NCBI GenBank assembly: GCA_964500365.1
Contig: CAZCPB010000053.1
Coordinates: forward strand, 1 to 18,881
Direction of reading: 5' to 3'
Length of the DNA stretch: 18,881 nt
Source of the DNA: CAZCPB01 sp964500365
Lineage (GTDB): Bacteria; Planctomycetota; Phycisphaerae; Phycisphaerales; UBA1924
Below, in pieces: positions 11,153 through 18,773 of this stretch (the first letter of the stretch is position 1; every line of letters begins with the position of its first letter). Under the pieces are notes generated by a model. It was not told the DNA's origin and searched no databases. It was given only the letters and a program-made list of their open reading frames with translations. The translations under genes were made by a program, and so were the position numbers.

Positions 11153-11974
11153 TCACTCGGCGGCGCCCGTCTCCGTCAGCATCGCCTGGAGCGCCGCGCG
11201 GCTGCGCCCGATGCCGATTGTAACGTCCCCATCCCCCCGGTAGTCCACCGACAGCGTGGCGTCGTAGCCGACCGAGAGGATCGCGTCCACCATCGCGCTC
11301 AGGTCGTACGCCGCGTGCACGGGCGGGGCGTCGCCGCCGGCGGCGTCCTTGAACTTGACGGTGCTGGCGTTCACGGCCGACGCGTACGGGCAGAGCCGGC
11401 GCAGGTACGCGACCGGGTCCTTGGCCGCGGACGCGGTCTCGAAGTCGGGGAACGTGCCGATGCGGAACCCACCGACCTTCTTGATCAGTTCGACGAGGCG
11501 CTCGGGCTGGCCGGTGAGACCGGTGTTCGGGGTCAGAAGCAGCGCGATGTCGAGCTTCTCGGCCGGCTCCGAGACCTGGCGAAGTCTTTTGGCGACCGGC
11601 TCGATGAGGTTCTCGGAGTCCGCGGCCTTCACGCGGACCGCCACCGAATTGCACCCCAGCAGGTTCGCCGCCTGGACCACCCTCTTCATCCGGGCCACCG
11701 CCGCATCCGACGCCTGAGGGTCGGCGAAGGGCTGGGGCTCGGACTCCGCGAGCAGCAGGCAGGAGCACCCGGCCTTGTCGGCCCGCTCGCGGAGCGCCTC
11801 CAAGCGGTGGGAGTCGAACCCGGCGAGCATCTCGGTCGTCAGGCTCAGCCCGCTGAGCCCGAGCACCTCGCGGGTGAACTGCGGCAGGTCCATCGCCGAC
11901 AGCGCGGCCCGCTTGCCCTTGGGGGCCGCGACCATGAGCGGCCGCACGCACGCGGCGTTGAGGGTCAGGAGCAT
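11153..11974 (-). CDS. TIM-barrel sugar phosphate isomerase/epimerase-like protein
   Basis: About 273 residues, resembling the xylose isomerase-like (AP endonuclease 2) TIM-barrel family. Clues are LSLTTEMLAGFDSHRLEALRE, the LLLTPNTGLTGQPERLVEL block, GTFPDFETA where family members have a PDFGN-type strand, and the C-terminal SVDYRGDGD where SIEYEG-type is usual. Several metal-ligand positions look altered: no Glu at the ENH-type strand, STVKFKD in place of the usual HxKD, and Asp for the last Glu. Activity is therefore uncertain. The ATG at 11974 is chosen because a 32-residue extension to 12070 is Pro/Arg/Ala-rich and would fill the region divergent to gcvH. No Shine-Dalgarno; a TACAGT box lies 8 nt upstream. 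Confidence 0.7.
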   Translation of the reverse strand: MLLTLNAACVRPLMVAAPKGKRAALSAMDLPQFTREVLGLSGLSLTTEMLAGFDSHRLEALRERADKAGCSCLLLAESEPQPFADPQASDAAVARMKRVVQAANLLGCNSVAVRVKAADSENLIEPVAKRLRQVSEPAEKLDIALLLTPNTGLTGQPERLVELIKKVGGFRIGTFPDFETASAAKDPVAYLRRLCPYASAVNASTVKFKDAAGGDAPPVHAAYDLSAMVDAILSVGYDATLSVDYRGDGDVTIGIGRSRAALQAMLTETGAAE

Positions 11975-11982
11975 GCGCGGGC

Positions 11983-11988
11983 ACTGTA
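11983..11988 (-). promoter_or_regulatory. Candidate leaderless -10 box for the TIM-barrel gene
   Basis: TACAGT on the minus strand ends 8 nt before the ATG at 11974, at the same spacing as the valS box, and there is no Shine-Dalgarno. No clear -35. Confidence 0.4.
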
Positions 11989-12033
11989 GCAAATCGCGGC
12001 ACGACGCGCCGCCCGCGGGACGCGCGGGGGTGG

Positions 12034-12061
12034 TTGCCGCTCGCCGCGGGCCCGCTAGGAT
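12034..12061 (+). promoter_or_regulatory. Candidate sigma70-type promoter for gcvH
   Basis: TTGCCG (12034-12039) and TAGGAT (12056-12061) are 16 bp apart, each matching four of six consensus positions. The leader to the gcvH ATG would be about 29 nt, with room for the GAGGA at 12084-12088. Confidence 0.4.
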
Positions 12062-12096
12062 GACGCCCACCGCCCCCGCCCCCGAGGACCCGCGCC

Positions 12097-12477
12097 ATGG
12101 CCTCCCCCGCCGACCGCGTCTATTCCGAGTCGCACGAGTGGCACAAGCTCGAAGGCGACACGCTCACGCTCGGACTCACGCAGTTCGCCGTCAACCAGCT
12201 CACCGACGTCACCTACGTCGAGATGAAGAAGCCCGGCTTCACCTTCAAGGCCGGCGACATCGTCGGCGAAGTCGAGAGCGTCAAGACCACCAGCGACGTG
12301 TACTGCGCCTGCGGAGGGCAGGTCACGGAAGTGAACCCCGCGCTGGCCGACGACCCCGGCCTGCTCAACTCCGACCCGTTCGGCAAGGGGTGGCTCGCCA
12401 AGGTCAAGGTGTCGGACAAGTCCGGGCTTTCCGGCTGCATGAACGCCGCGGACTACGACGCCAAGCACCCCGTCTGA
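12097..12477 (+). CDS. gcvH: Glycine cleavage system H protein
   Basis: Carries the lipoyl-bound aminomethyl group between the P, T and L proteins of glycine cleavage; cytosolic. The 126-residue length is typical. The lipoylation motif VGEVESVKTTSDVY is intact, with the acceptor at Lys63, and the HEW near the N-terminus and the GKGWLAKVKVSD strand are conserved family features. GAGGA lies 8 nt before the ATG. No gcvT, gcvP or lipoate ligase gene is in the window; instead the gene is followed 25 bp later by an ABC transporter. An orphan gcvH can also serve in lipoyl transfer to other complexes, but nothing here shows that. Possibly co-transcribed with the transporter genes. Confidence 0.93.
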   Translation: MASPADRVYSESHEWHKLEGDTLTLGLTQFAVNQLTDVTYVEMKKPGFTFKAGDIVGEVESVKTTSDVYCACGGQVTEVNPALADDPGLLNSDPFGKGWLAKVKVSDKSGLSGCMNAADYDAKHPV

Positions 12478-12502
12478 GCCCGGCGCAGCGAGGACGAGAC
12501 GC

Positions 12503-13300
12503 GTGAACGACCTGAGGACGACGCACGACGCGGCGCCGTCGGACGTCCGCGCCCGCCCGGCCGCGGGGCCCGTGATCGCCTGCGCCGGCGTCCGCAAGAC
12601 CTACCGCCTGGGCGACCGTGAGGTCGTCGCGCTGCGCGGCGTGAACCTCAGCATCGACCGACCGGGCTTCTACGGCATCATGGGCGCTTCGGGGAGCGGC
12701 AAGTCGACCTTGCTCCACCTGCTCGCGGCGCTGGACCGGCCGGACGCGGGCGAGATCACCGTCTCGGGCGAGCGCGTCGACCGCCTCGACGAACGGAGCG
12801 CAACCGCGTTCCGCAGGACCAAGATCGGCATCGTTTTCCAGCAGTTCAACCTGATCCCGACGCTCTCGGCGCGCGAGAACGTGGAGCTCCCCGGCACGCT
12901 GGCCGGGAGCGACCCCGCGTGGCTGGCCGACCGCAGCGGCGAACTCCTGGCCCGGCTCGGGCTGGGCGGGCGGGCCGGCCACCGGCCGGACGCGCTCTCG
13001 GGGGGCGAGCAGCAGCGCGTCGCCATCGCGCGCTCCCTGCTCTTCTCGCCGCCCGTGCTGTTCGCCGACGAGCCGACGGGCAACCTCGACTCCCAGAGCA
13101 GCGCGAACCTCTGGAGGCTCCTCGGCGAGTTGGTCGCCGAGCGCGGGCTGACGGTCGTCATGGTGACGCACGAGCCCGCCGCGGCGGCGAACTGCCGCGC
13201 CACTTACGTCCTCCGCGACGGCGTCGTGGCGGGCGAGATCGAAACGGAGGGACTCGATGCGGGCGGCGTGGCGGCTCGCTACCAGGAGTGCGTTCGATAG
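12503..13300 (+). CDS. ABC transporter ATP-binding protein (LolD/MacB type)
   Basis: ATPase subunit that drives a FtsX-type permease. Walker A GASGSGKS (residues 61-68), Q-loop FQQFNLIPTLSARENV, signature LSGGEQQR (165-172), Walker B VLFADEPTGNL (Asp189, Glu190) and switch His223 are all present, so it is catalytically complete. The Leu-Ile-Pro-Thr-Leu pattern and the tight pairing with a MacB-like permease place it in the LolD/MacB group, which acts in lipoprotein release or in export rather than nutrient uptake. The start is a GTG with AGGA 8 nt upstream. It has an N-terminal extension of about 20 residues. The final 44 bp overlap the permease gene in another frame, indicating coupled translation and a 1:1 complex. 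Confidence 0.93.
   Translation: MNDLRTTHDAAPSDVRARPAAGPVIACAGVRKTYRLGDREVVALRGVNLSIDRPGFYGIMGASGSGKSTLLHLLAALDRPDAGEITVSGERVDRLDERSATAFRRTKIGIVFQQFNLIPTLSARENVELPGTLAGSDPAWLADRSGELLARLGLGGRAGHRPDALSGGEQQRVAIARSLLFSPPVLFADEPTGNLDSQSSANLWRLLGELVAERGLTVVMVTHEPAAAANCRATYVLRDGVVAGEIETEGLDAGGVAARYQECVR
13246..13250 (+). promoter_or_regulatory. Shine-Dalgarno setting the permease start inside the ATPase gene
   Basis: GGAGG lies 6 nt before the ATG at 13257, inside the last codons of the ATPase gene. It supports the 44-bp overlap as real rather than a misplaced start. Confidence 0.75.
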
Positions 13301-16010
13301 GCCGGCGCGGACGGTGCTGCTCGTCCTCACCGTCGCCTGCTCGGCCGCGCTCATCTCCGCCGTCAGCTTCTCGCTGGCGTCGGTGAACCGCGCGCTCCAG
13401 GGCCGCATGGAGGACACGATCGGTGCCGCGGACGCGCGCCTCAAACCGTCGGGGATCGGCGGCGCGATCGACGCCGCGCTGCTTCCGGCGGTATCGGGCT
13501 GGCCCGAGGTCGGGTCGGCTTCGGGCCGCGCGCAGGCGCCGATGTCGCTCCAATTCGTCTGCAATGCCTGGACGCCGTCCGCCAACGCGTTCGAAGACGG
13601 GAAACACCGCCGGCGTGCCGTGCTGATGACAAGCCAGACCGTCGTCACGGGGCTGTCGCCGGGCGACCTGGAGCGGCGCCCGCCGCGCCTCGTGACGGGA
13701 CGCCTCCCGGCCGCGCCCGGCGAGATCGTCCTCGACACCATCGCCGTCACAAGGCTCAGCGCCGAGGCCGTCCTTTCCGGCGCCGGCACCTGGGCGGTGA
13801 GCACGTCCGAGGAGCCCGAGCAATCCGGCCCCGACCTGGTCAGCGCGCCCGAAGCCCGGGCCCTGAACGCCCGAGCGAAGATATCCGTGGGGTCGGTCGT
13901 GCGCGCGGCGCGCCTGCTCCGCAAGCCCGTGCCCCTCACCGTCGTCGGCATCGCCGCGCCGCCCCCGCTGGGCGGGCGAGCCCAGGGCTACATGACCCTG
14001 GACGGCCTGAGCGCCTTGACCGGCCAGCCCGGGAAGTTCTCGCAGATCGACATCGTCCTCAAGGACAGCCGGACCGCGCCGGACTTCGTGGAGCGACGCC
14101 GCGCCGACCTTCCGCCGGGCACGCTGCTGGAGACATCCGAAAAGATCACTTCGGGCGTAGACCGCAACATCAAGTCCAACCAGCTGGGGCTCGTCCTGGC
14201 CTCGGTCATGGCGTTCCTTTCCGCCTCGTTCATCATCGGCACGGGCATGACCACCCGCGTAACCGAGAAGCAGCGTGAGCTGGCGATCCTCCGCTGCATC
14301 GGCGCGGCACGCTCGCAGCTCGCCGGCTCGCAGTTGTCCTTCGGCGCCATCGTCGGCGCGCTGGGCGCGATCGCTGGCGTCCCGGCCGGCGTGCTCATCG
14401 CGTTCGCGCTCACGCGCGTGTTCCGCGAGGAGATCCCCGGCGGCATGGCTCTGTCGCGGCTCGGCCTCGTGCTGGCCCCCGGGGGCGCGCTGCTGTCGGG
14501 GGTGCTCGGGGCGGCGATCCCGGCGTGGCAGGCCTCGCGCGTCTCGCCGCTGGCGGCGCTCGCGGCGCGGTCCGTCCCGCCGCGCCGCGCGTGGACTCTC
14601 ACCTTGACGGCGATCGGGCTGGCGTGCCTGGCCGTCCACATGGCGTGCGCGACCCTGCCGCGCGACGGGCAGGTGGCGTTCTGGCTCTACGCGACGCTCG
14701 GTCTCCCGCTGATGTTCACGGGCTACTTCATCCTCGGCGTGCCGGTGGCGTCGGTGACGGTGAGCGTGCTGGGCGGGACAATCTCGCGCCTCCTGCGCCT
14801 CCCCCCGCGTCTGCTGGAGCGGACGATCCGGGCGACACCGTACCGCCACGGTTTCACGGCCGGGGCGATGATGGGGGGCCTCGCGCTCATGGTCGCGATC
14901 TGGACGCACGGCTCGTCCATCATGCGCGACTGGCTCGGTCGCCTGGAGTTCCCCGACGCGTTCGTGACGGGCATCGCGCTGACGCCCGACAGCCAGCGCC
15001 GGCTCAACGAGCTGCCCTTCGTCGCCGGCACCTGCGCGATCGCCCTCCACCCCGTGCAGACCGACGCCTTCGGCGTTCGGGCGCTCCAGAAGTTTTCGAC
15101 CACGTTCGTCGCCTTCGAGCCGCGCCCGTTCTTCGAGATGACCAACCTCACGTGGATCGAGGGCGACGAGGCGGCGGCGCTCCGTCGGCTCGAAGAGGGG
15201 GGCGCCGTCATCGTCGCCCGCGAGTTCAAGGTCGCGCAGGGGCTGGGGGCCGGCGACACGTTCCGCTGCTCGTCCGGCGGACGCGACTTCGGGTTCGAGA
15301 TCGTGGGCGTCGTCACGAGCCCCGGCCTCGAGATCGTCAGCAAGTACTTCAACATCGGCGACGAGTTCGAGCAGCAGTCTCTCCACGCCGTCTTCGGCAG
15401 CCGGAAGGACCTGCGGGAGAAGTTCAACTCCGAGGCCATCCAGCTCATCCAGATCGCGCTCAAACCCGACGGCGACCCGGGCGCGCTCGCCGACGACGAG
15501 GCTGTCGCGACCATCCGGCGCGAACTCTTCGGGGCCGGGATCCTGGACGCCGGCAGCGGGCGGGCCATCAAGCGTGAGATCGAGTCGATCGTGCGCACCT
15601 CGCTTCTGGTGTCCTCTACGATCGCCCTCGGCGCGATGCTGGTCGCCTCCTTCGGCGTCGCCAACCTCATCGCCGCGGGGATCATCGCCCGGCGGTTCGA
15701 GTTCGGCGTCCTCCGCGCCGTGGGCGCAGGCCGCGGTCTGGTCGCGCGGCTGGTCCTCGGCGAAGCGGTGGTCGTCGCGCTCGCCGCGGGCGTGCTCGGC
15801 ACGCTCATGGGGTTCGAGGGCGCCTTCACCGGCCGCAGGCTCGACCGCCTGCTCCTCGGGATCGAATTGACCTTTCAGGCGCCTTGGGCGGCGCTGTGGG
15901 CCGGCTGGGGATTGCTCACGGTGATCTGCCTGGCCAGCGCCGCTCCGGCTGTCGTGGGGCTCGCGCGCAAGCGACCCCGGGAACTCCTCGCGGCTCAAAA
16001 CGAGGCCTGA
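13257..16010 (+). CDS. FtsX-like ABC transporter permease, duplicated, 917 residues
   Basis: Membrane subunit of the ABC transporter encoded just upstream. One helix near the N-terminus (about residues 18-42) is followed by a large extracytoplasmic domain, then three helices (about 307-330, 361-385, 401-425) with the FtsX-type loop RVTEKQRELAILRCIGAARSQ. A second half follows with helices near 447-468, 478-510 and 533-555, another large soluble domain, and three C-terminal helices (782-900) preceded by the matching loop FEFGVLRAVGAGRG. This is about ten helices with two FtsX cores, as in large fused permeases, against four in MacB or LolC/E. It therefore probably works with a homodimer of the ATPase and no second permease. 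The cargo is unknown. No membrane-fusion protein or outer-membrane channel gene is nearby. Confidence 0.9.
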   Translation: MRAAWRLATRSAFDRPARTVLLVLTVACSAALISAVSFSLASVNRALQGRMEDTIGAADARLKPSGIGGAIDAALLPAVSGWPEVGSASGRAQAPMSLQFVCNAWTPSANAFEDGKHRRRAVLMTSQTVVTGLSPGDLERRPPRLVTGRLPAAPGEIVLDTIAVTRLSAEAVLSGAGTWAVSTSEEPEQSGPDLVSAPEARALNARAKISVGSVVRAARLLRKPVPLTVVGIAAPPPLGGRAQGYMTLDGLSALTGQPGKFSQIDIVLKDSRTAPDFVERRRADLPPGTLLETSEKITSGVDRNIKSNQLGLVLASVMAFLSASFIIGTGMTTRVTEKQRELAILRCIGAARSQLAGSQLSFGAIVGALGAIAGVPAGVLIAFALTRVFREEIPGGMALSRLGLVLAPGGALLSGVLGAAIPAWQASRVSPLAALAARSVPPRRAWTLTLTAIGLACLAVHMACATLPRDGQVAFWLYATLGLPLMFTGYFILGVPVASVTVSVLGGTISRLLRLPPRLLERTIRATPYRHGFTAGAMMGGLALMVAIWTHGSSIMRDWLGRLEFPDAFVTGIALTPDSQRRLNELPFVAGTCAIALHPVQTDAFGVRALQKFSTTFVAFEPRPFFEMTNLTWIEGDEAAALRRLEEGGAVIVAREFKVAQGLGAGDTFRCSSGGRDFGFEIVGVVTSPGLEIVSKYFNIGDEFEQQSLHAVFGSRKDLREKFNSEAIQLIQIALKPDGDPGALADDEAVATIRRELFGAGILDAGSGRAIKREIESIVRTSLLVSSTIALGAMLVASFGVANLIAAGIIARRFEFGVLRAVGAGRGLVARLVLGEAVVVALAAGVLGTLMGFEGAFTGRRLDRLLLGIELTFQAPWAALWAGWGLLTVICLASAAPAVVGLARKRPRELLAAQNEA

Positions 16011-16098
16011 TTCCAGTTTGTGATTTGTGCGGGACCCGTTGGAACCCCCGGTCTCGTAGGAATATTTCCCAATCTGCGATCGCGCGTCAGCACCCAGC

Positions 16099-16115
16099 AC
16101 CGCTTTCAGCGGTTT
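16099..16115 (+). terminator. Candidate terminator of the permease transcript
   Basis: ACCGCT and AGCGGT pair around a TTC loop and are followed by TT then ATGG. It lies about 90 nt after the permease stop. The stem is short and the T-run minimal, so termination may instead be Rho-dependent or use the hairpins further on. Confidence 0.35.
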
Positions 16116-16236
16116 ATGGGGTGTTCACCCATCTCGTGACTCCCACGCCGCGCCCGGTCGGCGGCGTCACGCTCCCCCGTGACGCTCTCCTGACTCCGTT
16201 CCGGGCGCGGCGAGCGGGTCTATGGGGGGGCCGGGG

Positions 16237-16258
16237 CGGCGCGGAGCGATCCGCGCCG
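16237..16258. repeat. Perfect 9-bp hairpin with GNRA-type loop
   Basis: CGGCGCGGA and TCCGCGCCG flank GCGA. There is no T-run on either side, so it is not a classical terminator. It could add stability to the 3' ends of the convergent transcripts. Confidence 0.5.
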
Positions 16259-16281
16259 ACCCTGGTCTTTGATGGCATAAG

Positions 16282-16307
16282 AAAACCCCGGCCGCGAAGC
16301 CGGGGTT
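16282..16307 (-). terminator. Rho-independent terminator of the protease gene
   Basis: A 9-bp perfect stem, AACCCCGGC (16284-16292) with GCCGGGGTT (16299-16307) around a 6-nt loop. On the minus strand it ends in TTTTC. It lies 27 nt past the protease stop codon. Confidence 0.8.
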
Positions 16308-16333
16308 GTTCACGGTTGGCACGGTCCTGGAAG

Positions 16334-17287
16334 TCAGACGCGACGGCGGCGCCATGCGAACACGCCCGCGGCGGCAATTCCCAGGGTGGCGGCGCCCGGC
16401 GTCGGTGTGTACTGCGCACAGCGATTGTTGAGGATGCCCACGAGCTGCGGCGTGAAGCCTAAGCCGTACCCCTCGTACGAGTTTTTCCAGGCGATGTGGG
16501 TCAGGTTGCCGCCCTTGTCCTCGTACCGGTCGTCCTCTCCTCCGGTGAGGATGCCGTGGATGGTGGTTGCCGGCCCCTTGAGGTCGCTCAGCCCCGCCCC
16601 GGAGTCGCCGGGCGCGCCCGAGCCGAGCAGCGCCATCGCCGCGCCGCCGACGACCCATTTGACATCGCGGATGTTGATCCCGCTGCCGTTGGTACGCGCG
16701 GCGTTGCCCGTGTAGGTGTTGGTGAAGGTGCGGAGCGTGCCGTATCGCTCGGCGGGCAACGCGACGTGATGCACGAACGGATACGCCGTGCCGTTGATCG
16801 TGTCCGGGGTCGCCGAAATCCCGTAGCCCCATTCCTGGAACGTGTGCAGCCCGCCCGCGTCGGCGGCAAGGGTGAGGCCGGTCAGACCCGCGAACGTTGC
16901 AAAGTTCGCCGCGCCGATCTGGGCCTTCGAGAATTTCAACCCCACGAAGGCCATGTCCTCGCCCGGGACCTGCTGCACGGTCTGCGTGACGGGAACGGCG
17001 TTAAACGTTCCCGCGTGACCGTGCCCGCGATAGTCGATGCTCGCCACGCCCGCGGCCGCGACGTGATTGGCCGTCACGAAGCAGAGCCGCACTTCGGTCG
17101 CGTTACTCCACACGCCGAACAAGTTGGCGGTCCCCGCCCCGCCCCCCGTATCCGTCATCCGGAACACCTGGTCCCGCCCGCCGGCCGCGATCGTTTGACC
17201 GATGGGGAACGACGCCAGCGCCTGCCCGGAAACAAGCAACAGCACCGCCGCGGCGCTCCCCGCGCGCCATACACGCACGCTTGTCAT
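16334..17287 (-). CDS. Secreted trypsin-like serine protease with C-terminal sorting tail
   Basis: About 317 residues. The N-terminal Sec signal (SAAAVLLLVSGQALA, about residues 11-25) sends it out of the cytoplasm. The chymotrypsin-fold triad can be read as TANH (His75), GEDMAFVGL (Asp111) and APGDSGAGL (Ser229); the usual GDSGG is GDSGA here, seen in some S1 relatives. Spacing and order suit an S1-type serine endopeptidase. The C-terminus has TPTPGAA, a short hydrophobic segment (TLGIAAAGVFAW) and RRRR, a PEP-CTERM-like sorting tail as in the protein at 3102-3797, so surface retention is likely. The start is well fixed: AGGAGG (17295-17300) lies 7 nt before the ATG. It has its own promoter and terminator. 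Substrate unknown. Confidence 0.85.
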   Translation of the reverse strand: MTSVRVWRAGSAAAVLLLVSGQALASFPIGQTIAAGGRDQVFRMTDTGGGAGTANLFGVWSNATEVRLCFVTANHVAAAGVASIDYRGHGHAGTFNAVPVTQTVQQVPGEDMAFVGLKFSKAQIGAANFATFAGLTGLTLAADAGGLHTFQEWGYGISATPDTINGTAYPFVHHVALPAERYGTLRTFTNTYTGNAARTNGSGINIRDVKWVVGGAAMALLGSGAPGDSGAGLSDLKGPATTIHGILTGGEDDRYEDKGGNLTHIAWKNSYEGYGLGFTPQLVGILNNRCAQYTPTPGAATLGIAAAGVFAWRRRRV

Positions 17288-17363
17288 GTCAATTCCTCCT
17301 CACACGGAACGCGAGCGTCCCCCGACAACGAGGCGGCGGAATCGCCCCGGCCCGAACCTGGGC

Positions 17364-17392
17364 CTTCTATCGCGCCATGTTCTGACTGTCAA
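17364..17392 (-). promoter_or_regulatory. Sigma70-type promoter for the protease gene
   Basis: A perfect TTGACA (17387-17392) and TAGAAG (17364-17369, four of six matches) are separated by 17 bp on the minus strand. The leader is predicted at about 70 nt. This is the best promoter in the window. Confidence 0.65.
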
Positions 17393-17493
17393 TGAAAACC
17401 CCGAGAACACCCCAGCCGAGCGACGGTGCGCCACGCCTTGTGAATGACGTGTCCCCTGATCAGCCGACTCCGTAGCCCGACTGGGAACGCTCT

Positions 17494-18735
17494 TCACCGC
17501 TCGACATCCGGCACGTTCAGGTCGGGAATGTTCCCGAACGCGATTCGTCTCGGCGCGCTCGACCGGGCATCCTGCATCGAGGCGGGGTATACCGCGTCGG
17601 CCCCGTGCTTGCGGTTGATCGCGTCCATGGCGCGCGACAGCCGCTCCATGCCGGCCTGGCCCCGGAACAGGGGATCGATCCCCGCGATGCGGACGAGGTC
17701 GTGCAGCGTGACCCCGATCTTGAGCACGGGCGCCTCAGGCACGCGGCTCCACAGGTCGGCGAAGGCGCGGACCAGCGCGGGCGTATCGCACGTGCCCCCG
17801 AGCGGGGCCCGCGCGTGCCACCGGAGCGGGTCACCTCCGCCGCGCTCCCCGCGGGGACGCAGGAAGCGCAGCGATAACGTCATGTGATCGGCCCCGTACC
17901 CCATAAACCGCGCTCGCTGCCCGACCTTCGTGACCAGCCGCACGCCCACCGCCCGCGCTTTTTCCATCGAGCGTCGTTCCGGGCTCAGCACGTGCGAGTG
18001 GCCGATCGTGCGCCGGGGCGTCGGCGGATCCCGTGATGTATCCCCGCGCAGCCGGTAGTGCCACTCACGCCCGATGATGCTCCCCCACGCCTTGCCCAAT
18101 TCGCGCTCGCCCGCGCGGCACAGCTGCTCGACCGTCGTGATCCCCGCCCGCCCGAGGCGCGCGAGCATCTTCGGGCCGATCCCGGGCAGGTCGATCAGGC
18201 CCAGGCCAAAGAGCCGCTCCGGCAGCTCGCGCTTCTCGATCACCGTCAGCCCGTCGGGCTTCTGCATGTCCGCGGCGACCTTGGCGATGAACCGGCTCGG
18301 GGCGATCCCGACCGAGCAGCGCATCTGGCTGCCGCATCGCTCGATGATCGCGCGCTTGATGCGGCGCGCCCGCTCCACCGCCTCGGCCGGCTCGCGCTCC
18401 TTCCCCATCAGCCGGCAGGCGACCTCGTCGATCGAGCAGACGCGCTCGACCGGGAGCACCGTGTCGATCGCCGCGAGCACATCGTGGTGGAACCGGATGT
18501 ACTCGTCGTGCCTCCCCGTGACCAGCACCAGCCCCGGGCACATCCGCCGCGCGTCCCGCACCTTCACTCCCGTCTTCACGCCGAAGCGCTTGGCCTCGTA
18601 GCTGGCGGCGATCACGGAGGTCGTGTCCACCACCATCGGGACCACCGCGATCGGCAGCCCGCGCAGCTCGGGGTGGAGCTGCTGCTCGACCGAGGCGAAG
18701 TACGAGTTCATGTCCACGTACAGGGTGTGGAGCAC
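17494..18735 (-). CDS. Y-family (DinB/UmuC-like) translesion DNA polymerase
   Basis: Error-prone polymerase that copies past damaged bases. From a GTG start at 18735 the product is about 413 residues. Catalytic carboxylates are intact: Asp8 in YVDMNSYFASVEQ, and Asp103/Glu104 in CSIDEV. NSYF supplies the usual aromatic steric-gate position. YEAKRFGVKTG, RCSVGIAPSRFIAKVAADMQKP and the helix-hairpin-helix LPGIGPKMLARLGRAGI are further family motifs. The C-terminal little-finger region is divergent, and I could not find a clear clamp-binding QxxL[FL] motif at the end. A longer frame to 18810 would overrun the start of the divergent gene; a TACGAT box 5 nt before the GTG favours 18735. Between DinB (about 350) and UmuC (about 420) in length, so I leave the symbol blank. 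No LexA-type site was recognised. Confidence 0.88.
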   Translation of the reverse strand: MLHTLYVDMNSYFASVEQQLHPELRGLPIAVVPMVVDTTSVIAASYEAKRFGVKTGVKVRDARRMCPGLVLVTGRHDEYIRFHHDVLAAIDTVLPVERVCSIDEVACRLMGKEREPAEAVERARRIKRAIIERCGSQMRCSVGIAPSRFIAKVAADMQKPDGLTVIEKRELPERLFGLGLIDLPGIGPKMLARLGRAGITTVEQLCRAGERELGKAWGSIIGREWHYRLRGDTSRDPPTPRRTIGHSHVLSPERRSMEKARAVGVRLVTKVGQRARFMGYGADHMTLSLRFLRPRGERGGGDPLRWHARAPLGGTCDTPALVRAFADLWSRVPEAPVLKIGVTLHDLVRIAGIDPLFRGQAGMERLSRAMDAINRKHGADAVYPASMQDARSSAPRRIAFGNIPDLNVPDVER

Positions 18736-18740
18736 GCCCG

Positions 18741-18746
18741 ATCGTA
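18741..18746 (-). promoter_or_regulatory. Candidate leaderless -10 box for the Y-family polymerase
   Basis: TACGAT on the minus strand ends 5 nt before the GTG at 18735, and no Shine-Dalgarno is present. It matches TATAAT at four of six positions. Confidence 0.4.
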
Positions 18747-18773
18747 CGTGCCGACCCGCGTGCCCCGATTCGC

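Larger units (their letters stand above)
16011..16333. other. Gene-free convergent region with several hairpins
   Basis: Between the permease stop and the protease stop I see no credible gene. The first 110 bases are relatively AT-rich. Besides the protease terminator it contains three perfect inverted repeats: 16099-16113 (6-bp stem, TTC loop, then TT), 16164-16185 (8-bp stem, 6-nt loop) and 16237-16258 (9-bp stem, GCGA loop). Confidence 0.6.

Noticed and set aside
11806..11830. Sequence resembling a tRNA T-arm (GGGAGTCGAACCC)
   Set aside because: No acceptor or anticodon arm can be built around it, and it lies within the TIM-barrel coding region.
13158..16100. A 980-codon open frame antisense to the ABC permease
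   Set aside because: Longer than the permease itself, but its product is dominated by Arg, Asp, Glu, Gly, Ala and His with no recognisable domain. High-GC coding sequence often leaves such an antisense frame open. The sense strand has FtsX motifs and a Shine-Dalgarno.
15884..16462. A 192-codon plus-strand frame across the permease end and the intergenic region
   Set aside because: Starts inside the permease, runs through several hairpins and the protease terminator, and its product has no recognisable domain.
17430..17493. Possible terminator after the polymerase gene
   Set aside because: Only direct repeats of AGTCGG were found; no stem-loop with a T-run.
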